Shown: piece after piece, positions 1 to 9,570 of the stretch
How positions within the stretch are numbered: position 1 is the stretch's first letter
Layout: the number at the start of each line of letters is the position of its first letter
Assembly (NCBI RefSeq): GCF_014905175.1
Contig: NC_057789.1
Span: 5,084,001 to 5,148,000 of the forward strand
Direction: 5' to 3'
DNA length: 64,000 nt
From: Aphidius gifuensis
Taxonomy: Eukaryota; Arthropoda; Insecta; Hymenoptera; Braconidae
Notes under the pieces: generated by a model
Databases searched by the model: none
What the model was told of the DNA's origin: nothing
Seen by the model: the letters and a program-made list of their open reading frames with translations, nothing else
Program-made: the position numbers and the translations under genes

Positions 1-2157
1 TTGAGAAGACCCCTAACCCTTATCTCCCTTTTTTTCTATCCCTACTTTTACAACACCTGCCGTTTGTATAATCCGACAATTTTATAGGGATATATTTATA
101 ACAAAAAACCCTACAAAATATTATACTTTGACTTTTCATTTATTTTATTATAATAAGCTTATATTTTTTATATTTTTTTTTTCGACAATAATATATAATT
201 CAACATGAAATTAATTCATCATGCATATTTGTTTATTTATTTTTTAAAAATTTATACTAAAACTCTTGAATCAACAATAATTGTTTTTTTTTTTTTCATA
301 CAATACTTGAATTTACATGAATAAATATTCATGCAAATCAATATAAATTTTGTATTTTTTTTTGTATTGATTTATTTTGAATACACAGAGAGATACGAGT
401 GAATATATCAAAATGTAAAATACCATAGTGATCAGTGATATTGTCAGCATTACAATGTATATACATTGTGCCAAACAAATATACAAGAAAACGAATGTAT
501 ACAAACTCGTTTTATATCATGGTCGATTACGATAAATGTTGATGCACCACATGAATCTGGGTAAATCATGTATGTAACTTTCAATTCCCCAAGGATCAAT
601 CTAACTGAATAAACAAATATCTAAAAACCCTCTATTAATTCAATATACGTGTGTTAAAAAATTCCCAATTTATAAAGTATCAAAAATAAATAGAATTTTT
701 TATAATCATATTCAACTTTTTTTTTCTTTATTTTGTAATATATGGATTACGTAAAAATCAACAGAAGAGAAATAAAAAAATTATTCATTTTTGTCATTTA
801 AAAAAGAATATATTTGCGCAAAGAGCTTTTATTTATTTTGTAATTTATTTTTTAAATTTAAAAATTATTCATTTAATAAAAAATTCATATTTTAGTAAAT
901 TATGTGAGTCGTAATTTGCAGTGGATTATTTTTTTTCCACATATTTTCTGTATAAGACAGTGGATCATACCGTGTAAATTTAATCTGCTTATATTGGAAA
1001 TTGGATTATTCTATAAAATGACAGCTGCCATTTTACGAAATCAATTGCAATGATTGTACAGCATTTTAGAATATAGATGGGTTGGTATACGCAAACGGAT
1101 ACATATATAGACAGACTACAGACAAGAAGAGAGGGTCACGTAGAAATTTTGGAAGGAGGTGAAAGATTGACAGAATCGAATCGTTTTATTAAAGAGGGGA
1201 AATTCACACACAACAACACATGGCTTTCATATAAATATATTTGCGTGTACAGTCATATTGACAATACGTATTTTACGTACACAAAGTGTGGGAAATAAAA
1301 TGATAAAAAATAAAAAAATATTATAGACTAAAATTTTCACTATGATGATAGTAAAATTTGGTCATGGGAGTAGAAATATTTTTCTCATAGATGTCAATAA
1401 AATGATGATGATCTATTGTACATCGTATGACACAAATTAAATTTACTTTATTTTTATTTTTTTTTTTTGGCTACATCAATTTTCTATATAGCTTTTAGTG
1501 TCATAAAAAGTATCAAGTTACTTTGAAAAAAAAAAAAATTCAGCGTTATCCAAATCATTCATACAAAAAGAGCAAAATTATTATTTAATTTTACTAAATT
1601 TTCTTTTTTAAATATAGTCTATTCCTTGTGAGATAATTATATTATAAAGACGTTGAAAAAAAAGTTTTAAAGAATAAAAAAAATAATGCCAGAAAAAAAA
1701 AAGAAAGAGTGAATTATTAAACTCCGGACACGCTTCAATTAACCAATTAAATATTGTTCGGTCACTACGTCACTATGAGCTAGAGTCAATTGCTCCCGAA
1801 CTCGTTGATTGGCCTGAATTACATTTTAAACCATTTGAAATTATTATTTTTTATATAATTTCACATGTCTTGAATCGCAAAGATTGTGTCATTTAACAAA
1901 AATAAATATTTAAAAAATTAATAATGCTTGAATTTTTATTTTATTTATTTTTATTTTTTAATAAAAATATTTTATACATGTACTTTGGTAATATAAATAC
2001 AAGTTAGAGGGTATAAAATTTCAAAGATTTTGGATCAAAGGAAGTGCACATTACATACTCTGCACATAAGATATACTTGTGTACTAAAGTTGTGCAAACT
2101 AGTCAACGCCATATCAAAATGTTAAAATAATACTTAAAAAAAAAAAAAAAAAGATGC
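1..2157. other. AT-rich noncoding DNA, no gene seen
   Basis: Poly-A/T tracts and short chance reading frames only. The segment around 1710-1820 is less AT-biased, but it has no convincing splice sites or protein-like frame. Confidence 0.6.
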
Positions 2158-2325
2158 TGTTTACTGGCTTTCACACAAATGTAAGGATATACATATATGT
2201 TTTTTATATTTTTTACATACACAAAATATATACATTGAATGAAATTTATGTGCATCTTTTGTATTTTCTTAAACTAAACCCGTATATTCAACTGTAAAAT
2301 ACATATACGTATATATATATAATAT
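2158..2325 (+). repeat. Left copy of direct repeat flanking the transposon
   Basis: Positions 2274-2325 (52 bp, starting CTAAACCCGTATATTCAACT) recur without a mismatch at 9519-9570 in the same orientation. Looser similarity runs back to about 2158: a GCTGTTTAC start, TTCACAC, a stretch of ATACATATAT/TTTTATATTTTT, then ACACAAAATATAT and GTATTTTCT. It is too long to be a target-site duplication. It may be a subterminal repeat of the element, a local duplication, or an older repeat interrupted by the insertion. Confidence 0.75.
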
Positions 2326-2344
2326 CCCGAGATGAAAAATTTGT

Positions 2345-2570
2345 GTTGAAAATACGTATTTTTTTGCGGCTCTATTCGGGGGTGCCATTGTTCGCTGAGA
2401 GAGCCGCAAGGAAGCTCATACGTTTTCAACAGCAGCTACTTTGAGGCTCTCTCGGAAGCTCCTGAATACGTATACGAAAATATTAGTATACAGTATATTT
2501 TATATACGTAAAAAATACAGTATATTATATTCAGGTACTTATGGCTCTTTAGCGGCTCTCATGAGAGCAC
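2345..2570. repeat. Left subterminal palindromes with GGCTCT/GAGAGCC motifs
   Basis: Nested inverted repeats are visible. GTTGAAAA...CGTAT near 2345 pairs with ATACGTTTTCAAC near 2419, and inside it GCGGCTCT (2366) pairs with AGAGCCGC (2399). More GGCTCT copies lie near 2443, 2543 and 2554, the last within the perfect palindrome GCTCTCATGAGAGC. Such clusters are typical of CMC element subterminal regions and may bind the accessory protein. Confidence 0.55.
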
Positions 2571-2644
2571 GTTTATACCGGAAGTATTGATAAAAAAAAT
2601 TATTATAAATAATTAAAATAATTATGTTATATATTCAAGAGTTT

Positions 2645-2650
2645 TTTATT
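2645..2650 (-). terminator. Polyadenylation signal AATAAA, BEN gene
   Basis: AATAAA on the minus strand, about 47 bases past the last relic stop (2697) of the BEN gene's terminal exon. Confidence 0.4.
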
Positions 2651-2696
2651 TGTAATTATAATACATGAAACAAAGTAATTTCATTAAAAAATTGTT

Positions 2697-3484
2697 TCAC
2701 AAATTTAATAGTATTGATTGCCCCAATAAAAATGATGATATTATATTATCATTATGGCCATTTTGATTATATGAGCAATTATCATACTGCAATCCGGGTA
2801 AATTTTCCTTATCAGATGATGCTTTTGCTGGTTCTACTGGCATAACTTTACCTTGACTGTAATTGTAAGGAGAAAACTGTGTTGTTGGAAATGTTGATTC
2901 ACCCATAATTTCAGATGGATAACGACAACCGGTTGATGTTATTTGTGACGGCAATATTGGGATAGGCACATTATGGTTGTAATTAGTTGAAATATTTTGA
3001 TTTGTTTGACAGTCAGTACTCAAAAATTTTGGATCCAATAGTGTCATTGGTTGTCTGCTATTGAGTGAGGCATCAACATGATCGTTTGATGTTTGATGAG
3101 ATAATATTGGTGGTACATGATAATCAGTTGATGTTATTTCGGGTGTCAGTGTTGGAGTAGGCACAATTTTATTATTATCACTTGGATGATTTGGACTTGT
3201 TTGGCAGTCAAGATTTTTTGATTTGTGAGTAAGACGATTAGTACCAGTTGATGTTGTTTGTTCTGATTGAGTAGAAGTTTCAGATGGATTAGCAACATGA
3301 CAATCATCAGTTGATGTTATTTCGGGTGTCAGTGTTGAGACATAATACCTTATTATTATCACTTGGATGATTTGGACTTGTTTGGCAGTCAAGATTTTTT
3401 GATTTGTGAGTAAGACGATTAGTACCAGTTGATGTTGTTTGTTCTGATTGAGTAGAAGTTTCAGATGGATTAGCAACATGATAA
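2697..3484 (-). pseudogene. Out-of-frame C-terminal remainder of the BEN-protein gene
   Basis: Past the TAA at 3485-3487 the same Ser/Thr/Asn-rich protein text continues, but only in other reading frames. Two consecutive repeat units are 178 bp long, not a multiple of three, and each shifts the frame. Following the shifts gives another repeat copy and then a unique tail that ends at 2697 (motifs such as SRQPMTLLDPKF and KASSDKENLPGLQ). So the ancestral protein was about 250 residues longer than the present one. Alternatives are a sequencing error in the tandem repeat or an unrecognised intron that restores the frame. Confidence 0.55.
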
Positions 3485-3830
3485 TTAGTTGATGTTATTT
3501 CGGGTGTCAGTTGAGTAGGCAATAATTTTATTATTATCACTTGGATGATTTGGACTTGTTTGGCAGTCAAGATTTTTTGATTTGTGAGTAAGACGATTAG
3601 TACCAGTTGATGTTGTTTGTTCTGATTGAGTAGAAGTTTCAGATGGATTAGCAACATGATAATCAGTTGATGTTATTTCGGGTGTCAGTGTTGGAGTAGG
3701 CACAATTTTATTATTATCACTTGGATGATTTGGACTTGTTTGGCAGTCAAGATTTTTTGATTTGTGAGTAAGACTATGAGTACCAGTTGATGTTGTTTGT
3801 CGAGCCAAATCTGATTGGGAATCCAGCTGA
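3128..3830 (-). repeat. Coding minisatellite, 178-183 bp x 4
   Basis: Four copies of a unit, anchored by CGGGTGTCAG on the plus strand at 3140, 3323, 3501 and 3679 (spacings 183, 178, 178). On the minus strand each encodes a version of TSTGTNRLTHKSKNLDCQTS, then PNHPSDNN and LTPEITSTDYHVANPSET. The copies are nearly identical, so the expansion is recent. The 178-bp spacings break the frame; the 183-bp one does not. Confidence 0.9.
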
Positions 3831-5316
3831 TCAGTATCCTTTGCATTGATATGAGGATCATTTGATATTCGTTGAGATGGTGCTGACGATAATTTCATTT
3901 GATTAACTGGACATTGATCCTTAAGGGACTTTTTTTTTTTTGACTTTGTGTTGCTCTCTGGTTGATATTTTAGTTTTCTTTTCATACATAAATTACTTAT
4001 TAATTTATTGTATGTCATTTTTCTTTTATTTTCAACAGAACCTGCAGGTTTTTTCTTCACTGTACTGTTCAACACAGCGTACTCTGTAACAGATGAAAAA
4101 ATATACCATATTAAACATAGCAGTAAAATTTAAATTGATTTTTTAATAATTTTACCTTTGACTGCCATTTTTACAGTTGTAGGAATACCAATTGAATTCG
4201 TTCCACCACAAGCAGAATATTTACCCAGTTCTTCTTCTTTCAATAAATATATTATTAGTTTTCTTATCATTTGATGTCTATCGTGACACCATTCTTCTTT
4301 TATGACCTGTAAAGCTGACGACTTTATCCAGCACTCTCGATGATCAACGAGCTTTACTTTACCTTCACCTCCAACTTGCCATTCTTCAAATTTGTTATTG
4401 CTTTCAGTACTTTGACTATCTTGTTGCTTTTTTGATGTTGTTGACAGCATTATTTTCATAATAGAAACTATTGTCTCCATGGCATTGACAACTTCTGGAG
4501 TTACTGTCAAATAAAAAAAAATATATTTTAACAAAAAATTAACTTGAAAAGAAAAACAATGATTGTAAAAGGTAATCCTGGTGGATATTTTTTATTTACC
4601 TTTTAGTGATGCAAATAAATCAGTTAAATTAGTATCACATTTATCCTGGACCTCACTTCGATTTATCTCCATTTCTGGTATGATGTTTGATTCATCATGG
4701 AATGTTTTCTCTATTTGTGGCTCTTTTTCCGCAAGATTTGTGAAGCCCATTGAATCATCATCAAGAACAATTGATGTTGAAGAAGTTGATATGCTTGGAA
4801 GAATCTGGTTGTTGAATTCCATACTTACTCTTTCTTTGTTCTGTTTTATCATTTTGTTGTCCAACTTTTCTTGAGTTTTTTTTACAGGTGTTGGTTTTTT
4901 TGATTTTTTTTCCTTAAAAATCATATTACCTTCTGCATCTAGACCAGATTCATTTAAATGTGCTATTTTCGACTCTAAATTCGCTTTCCTGGCTGTATGT
5001 AAAAGAATATTTGTTAAATTAGTACTGTTTATTAATAAGAATATAAATTTGTAATTTGAAAAAAAAAACGAATAAATAAAAATAAAATTTTAGTATTTAA
5101 GATAAAGAGTAAATTTTAAAAAATGAACTTACTACTTGTTTGTACAACTCGACCTTGAACTCGTTTGTCATTCAATTCTATAACCACCAAGTCCTTGGGA
5201 AAAAAATTTTTTCCCTTGGTTGCATCACATTCTGGCCACTCAACTTGACCTTTTGGAACCACGAATGATTTTTCATTTTCCTCTGTATCACAATATACTA
5301 AAACGTATGCACTCAT
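3485..5316 (-). CDS. Transposon-borne BEN-domain protein
   Basis: Four minus-strand exons with GT-AG junctions keep one frame: 5316-5133, 4992-4600, 4503-4156 and 4083-3485, giving 507 aa. Residues 1-61 form a small N-terminal domain (MSAYVLVYCDTEENEKSFVV start, a basic turn at KRVQGRVVQTS) like that preceding BEN domains in other arthropod proteins. Residues about 62-192 are Lys/Ser-rich linker. Residues about 238-316 look like a BEN domain (ECWIKSSALQVI, MIRKLIIYLLKEEELGKYSA, then GIPTTVKMAVKEYA); BEN domains bind DNA and recruit chromatin factors. After it come a Lys-rich stretch (SKKKKSLK, possible nuclear signal) and the Ser/Thr tandem repeats. The start codon faces the transposase start 550 bp away. 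The likely role is binding the element's ends, by analogy with TNPA. A frameshift in the second repeat truncates the C-terminus but leaves the BEN domain whole. Confidence 0.75.
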
Positions 5317-5866
5317 CGTGGAATTGATAAATTGATTTTTTTATTTAATTTATCGATATTATTTTTAAATAATAAAAGATTTATTTATTTTACTAATGCA
5401 GAATTTTAAAAATGAGGTTAGGTGCGTTATAACAGTCTTTCATTAGAAAAGAAAAAAACAAAAAAAAAAATTTGTCAACACATGTGTCATCAACATGAAC
5501 AACGAGAAGAACATTAAAAAATTACAAAATTGCAACGTCTAAAAGTTATTATTTCAAGTTATTTTTTAAACAATTTAAAATCACTTTGACACAATCCACA
5601 ATCACTCAAAATTATTTAGCATCTGATTAGTTCCATGTGTTGACACTCTTGCTTGAGGGATGCACTCAAATTCAGAGTGAGCATTATTCCCCTACTTAGG
5701 TTTTTGTGCAGAGCTCCCTCTCAATCTTTTGACTAGAGGTAGACATTGTTATGATTTCTTCAGCTGTCATAAGATCTCAAATGTTACAATAGTTAACCTA
5801 TACATTTTTGTGCACAATTTATTGTTGCACAAGTAAACATCTAATTGTTTTATTTAAATATAAATT
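5317..5866. promoter_or_regulatory. Divergent promoter region of the transposon
   Basis: This 550-bp gap separates the start codons of the BEN gene (minus) and the transposase (plus). Both promoters must lie here or in nearby 5' untranslated sequence. The stretch 5590-5760 is less AT-biased (TTCCATGTGTTGACACTC and CAGAGCTCCCTCTC). I could not assign a core promoter element with confidence. Confidence 0.5.
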
Positions 5867-8800
5867 ATGGAAAATAATATCAATAATAAAAGATCCACAC
5901 CAACTACATATGGTGAATATAAAAGAACACGCCGTTATGAGATACGCAGAAAGCAACTCAAATATCAAGAAGATGAACAACAACAAAGGTATTTATCTTC
6001 AAATTATTTATTTTATTTGTGTAAAATGTATTAACATGATATATAACTAGAAATATATGATTTATAATATAAATTAACTCAAAACGCTACGATATTTTTA
6101 TAGGGTCAATAATGTTGAAGAACATCAAGTCAACACATCAAATTGTAGTCAACAAATGGATGAAACTGTGGAACATCTAGGTATAAAAAAAGCTTCTTCA
6201 TTCTCAAATAAATAATCATCATTGTTGAAAATGATTAAATTTTAATTTTTGATGAGCATAACCAATTAAAACAATATAAACCTGTTTTTTCAGATATCGA
6301 CAACATTTATGTAAATCCGAACAAACCAGTTGAAAGAAATGAAGAAAATGAGAGTATATCTGGTATTATTATTTTCATAATTTAATTTTCGTTCTTGATT
6401 TACTTTTTTAAAAAAAAACAAATTTGTCAAATTAATTTATTTTTTCCAGATGATGGAAATGACTGTGATAATAATGAAGATTGTCAAGATTGGTTCCAAC
6501 ATGAAGATGTGAGATTCCAAAATGATTATAATGAGTATATGAGAGAAAGAGGTAAAATTCAACTCCATAAATCATACATTGATAATTTGGCCTTTCTATA
6601 CTACATAAAAAATATGTAAAGATATTTTGATTTTTATGGATTAATTTAAAGATAAATAATCAATTTTTTTTTTAGCTGAAACCCATAGAGATGGCGATGA
6701 TGATATTATTTTACCGAATAACGAAGGAACCCATCAAAATGTCTTAGACGAGAATATTGAAGAATTAGAAGATGATCATGACCAACAAGAGGAAAATGAT
6801 GAATATGAAGGAGATCATTTGTTGTATGAAGATGCGAGAATTACCTTGGACGAAAGTTTGTTGGCAATTTTAATTTTTTATTTAAAGTATCATCTCAGTG
6901 GTGAAGCGTTGATTGACCTTTTGATACTGATTGAAAAACACTGCAAGACTCCCAACTTGTGCAAACGAAGCCTTTACTTGTTTAAACAATATTTTCGAAA
7001 CTTTCACACTCGTTCAAAAAGGCATTTTTATTGTTCGAGTTGTTTACACCCTTTGAAAACAAATGATTCTGTTTGTCCAAACTGTCCTAGTGATATCAAA
7101 GGCACAAGTTATTTTATAGAATTATCTTTAGAAGATCAGTTGAAAACATTGTACAATCGTGAAGAATTTTATGATTTATTGCAATTAAGATTTGTTAGAA
7201 GAAAAAAAAACGTCAATAATTATGAAGACATTTACGATGGTAATGTTTATCAAGAATACAGTCGCCCAGGAAGACCACTTGCATTATCACCTGATAACAT
7301 TTCTTTCATGTGGAATTCTGATGGTGTCTCTATTTTTTCCTCATCGAATTACCAAATTTGGCCATTTATTCTCAGTATTAATGAATTACCTTTTAATGAA
7401 AGATTAAAAAAAGAAAATTTATTGATAGGTGGTTTATGGATTGGTCCTGAAAAACCACTTCCACCATTTTTTTTACGTGGTATATCAACTCAATTAAATC
7501 AAATAAAAAATGGTATTACCCTGAATCCTGATTGGCTAAATGAAGATGAGGTTTTGAATGTTCAAGGCCACGTTATATGTGGCACTTGTGACTTGCCTGC
7601 TAAAGCTATTTTTTTAAATATGCAACAATTCAATGGGGAGTGGGGCTGTTGTAAATGCGAATTACAAATTTATAGAAAAGACAAAATTCCTATTTATAAA
7701 TATCAAAAAGAATTGAATCTTCGTTCTCAAGATGATACAAATCGATATGCTGAAGAAGCACAACGAATACGTCGAGAACGTGTATCAAGAGGACAAACAT
7801 TGCAGCCACATGAATGTCAAGTCAAGGGTGTAAAAGGACCTAGTTCAATCGCAAAATTTCAGCCTCATTATATTAGAACAACTGCAATTGATGTAATGCA
7901 TTGTGTATACTTGGGGGTTGTCAAATCATTGCTTCATCTTTGGTTTTCAAGTAAACACTCTCGAGAAAAGTGGTCTTTTTCTCGGTCTTTAACTTTAGTT
8001 GATAGACTATTACGTGAAATGACACCACCAGATTCTACAACACGACTCCCTCGAACCATCTCTGAACATTTTAAATTTTGGAAGGCTCATGAATTTAAAA
8101 CATGGTTCTTTTATTATTCTTTGCCAATTTTGGAAAGAGTAATGACAGCTGATAATAGACAAGAATATTTTATTCATTATCAGTTTCTTGTTAATGCCAT
8201 GATATTATTGAATCAAGATAGTATATCAGACGAAATGATTGATAGAGCTGATCAAATGTTACATATCTTTGTTGAACAATTCTCTAATCTTTATGATGAA
8301 AAATTTATGACAGCCAACTTACATCAACTGTTGCATTTAGCAACTAATACAAGAGACTTTGGCCCAGTTTTTTTGACCTCATGTTTTGGTTTTGAAAACA
8401 TAAACGGTGAATTATCATCATTAGTAACTGGAACTAGGTTTTCAGGGTTACAAATAGCAACGGGATTATCCTTTTTTTTAGCTATACCACGACTAATGGA
8501 CAATATTGGACAAGACAGTATTGTTTTTGATTTCTGTAATCGTCTTTCTAAATCAAAAAAAAAATATAAATCTTACAGGCTATCTCATGACATTTATGCT
8601 ATAGGTGCAGTATCTAAAAAGAACGATTTATTGGATTCTATCAGGAATACGTTGCGAATATTGAATATTAGTGGATCCAATGTCACTTTGTTTTTTCGAT
8701 TAATGAAATCAGCCATTCTTTATAAATCAACACTCTATTCTCGCCAAGGCAGAACTAATTCATCTTATGCAAAATTTATTTTTAATAATGAAACGTCTTT

Positions 8801-9083
8801 TGGAAAAATCCAATGCTTCATCCAGGTATCAGACTGTGCGTGTCTGTCATATTGTGCTAATGAATGTCATGCTCAGTACTTTGCCATAATTAAAAAATGT
8901 GTTGTCTCATCTCAGTTTAATGAACAGGGAATTAACTCTTCTCTGATTTATCAGTGTACCTTGACCGAGGATGTCATCGCAATCGAAATAAAATATCTTG
9001 TATGCGTCTGTTTTTATATAAAAATAACACCAGAAAATATTGAATATTTGATTGAGCCAATTAATTTATCAGAAGCAGAATAA
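5867..9083 (+). CDS. TNP2-like transposase, EnSpm/CACTA (CMC) type, five exons
   Basis: Exons 5867-5988, 6104-6180, 6294-6362, 6450-6551 and 6676-9083 join at consensus GT-AG sites in one open frame: 926 codons, 925 aa, no internal stop. The start ATG (MENNINNKRSTPTTYGEYKR) gives a basic, probably nuclear, N-terminus, followed by an acidic region to about residue 170. A zinc ribbon has Cys 243/246 and 257/260. WNSDGVSIFSSS (Asp339), CGTCDLPAKA (Asp429, Cys425/428), NGEWGCCKCEL (443-453), IDVMHCVYLGVVKSLLHLWF (Asp529, His532), then CFGFENINGE (Glu697/702) are hallmarks of animal TNP2-type transposases. Candidate DDE residues are Asp339, Asp429 or 529, and Glu697; that assignment is inference. 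The protein should cut and rejoin the element's ends. It is divergent to the BEN gene. Confidence 0.88.
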
Positions 9084-9140
9084 TATGTATGGAAATTTAT
9101 AAATTTATTTGTACATAGATTGCTATTTCATTCTGAATAG

Positions 9141-9146
9141 AATAAA
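9141..9146 (+). terminator. Polyadenylation signal AATAAA, transposase gene
   Basis: AATAAA 58 bases past the transposase stop, followed by a T-rich stretch. Confidence 0.5.
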
Positions 9147-9197
9147 AAATTGTGAATGAAGAATTATGTTTTATTATTTACCTGTAATTTAATTTGT

Positions 9198-9299
9198 TGA
9201 GTCAAAATTTTTTTAAAATTCAATTTTTCAGGACTTAGAAAAATTTATCTCGGGTACCTCATGAATTTTTTTCTAAGTCCTGCAAAAAAATTAGACTCA
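9198..9299. repeat. Long inverted repeat near right end of transposon
   Basis: Inner arms CAGGACTTAGAAAAAT (9229-9244) and ATTTTTTTCTAAGTCCTG (9265-9282) are nearly perfect complements. The outer arms continue with TGAGTCAAAATTTTTTT (9198) against AAAAAAATTAGACTCA (9284-9299). A further CTTAGACAAAATTTTTCTAAG stretch follows near 9320. The hairpin loop contains GGGTACC. It could be a transcript-end structure or part of the terminal architecture. Confidence 0.8.
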
Positions 9300-9349
9300 G
9301 AAAAATATTTACAAGTTGCTTAGACAAAATTTTTCTAAGTTTTTCGAAG

Positions 9350-9518
9350 GAAGCTAGTGGAGCTCCAAAAGAGTCTTTGCGGAGCTACTTGTGAAGCTTG
9401 GGATACAAAATGGGAGCTCTTAAAAGAGCTGTTTACAGTTTCACACGTATATACATATATTTTTATATTTTTATACACAAAATATATTCGTAGCTGTAAG
9501 AGAGCCTATAAGTATTTT
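9350..9518. repeat. Right subterminal repeats (GGAGCT / GAGCTC / AGAGAGCC)
   Basis: Clustered motifs: GGAGCTCC (9359), GCGGAGCTA (about 9380), GGGAGCTCTTAAAAGAGCTG (palindromic, about 9412), and TAAGAGAGCC (about 9497). They mirror the motif class at the left end and mark the probable right subterminal region. Confidence 0.5.
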
Positions 9519-9570
9519 CTAAACCCGTATATTCAACTGTAAAATACATATACGTATATATATATAATAT
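9428..9570 (+). repeat. Right copy of direct repeat flanking the transposon
   Basis: Positions 9519-9570 are identical to 2274-2325. Upstream similarity reaches back to about 9428 with small gaps. This copy holds GTAGCTGTAAGAGAGCCTAT at about 9490-9509, which the left copy lacks, so the two are not simple duplicates. Confidence 0.75.

Larger units (their letters stand above)
2326..9518. mobile_element. EnSpm/CACTA-like (CMC) DNA transposon with BEN-domain partner gene
   Basis: About 7.2 kb. It holds two divergently transcribed, intron-containing genes: a TNP2-type transposase (5867-9083, plus) and a BEN-domain protein (3485-5316, minus, with a tail to 2697). Both ends carry palindromic GAGAGCC/GGCTCT or GAGCTC motifs, and a long direct repeat lies just outside. 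Plant CACTA elements likewise encode a catalytic TNP2 and a DNA-binding TNPA that binds subterminal repeats. Assigning the BEN protein to the TNPA role is inference. I could not find clear CACTA-type terminal inverted repeats, so the boundaries are approximate. The transposase frame is uninterrupted through five exons, which suggests a young insertion. Confidence 0.75.

Noticed and set aside
1077..1298. 73-codon plus-strand frame
   Set aside because: No motif, and its composition matches the surrounding noncoding DNA.
4581..4874. 97-codon plus-strand frame
   Set aside because: Shadow of exon 2 of the BEN gene on the other strand.
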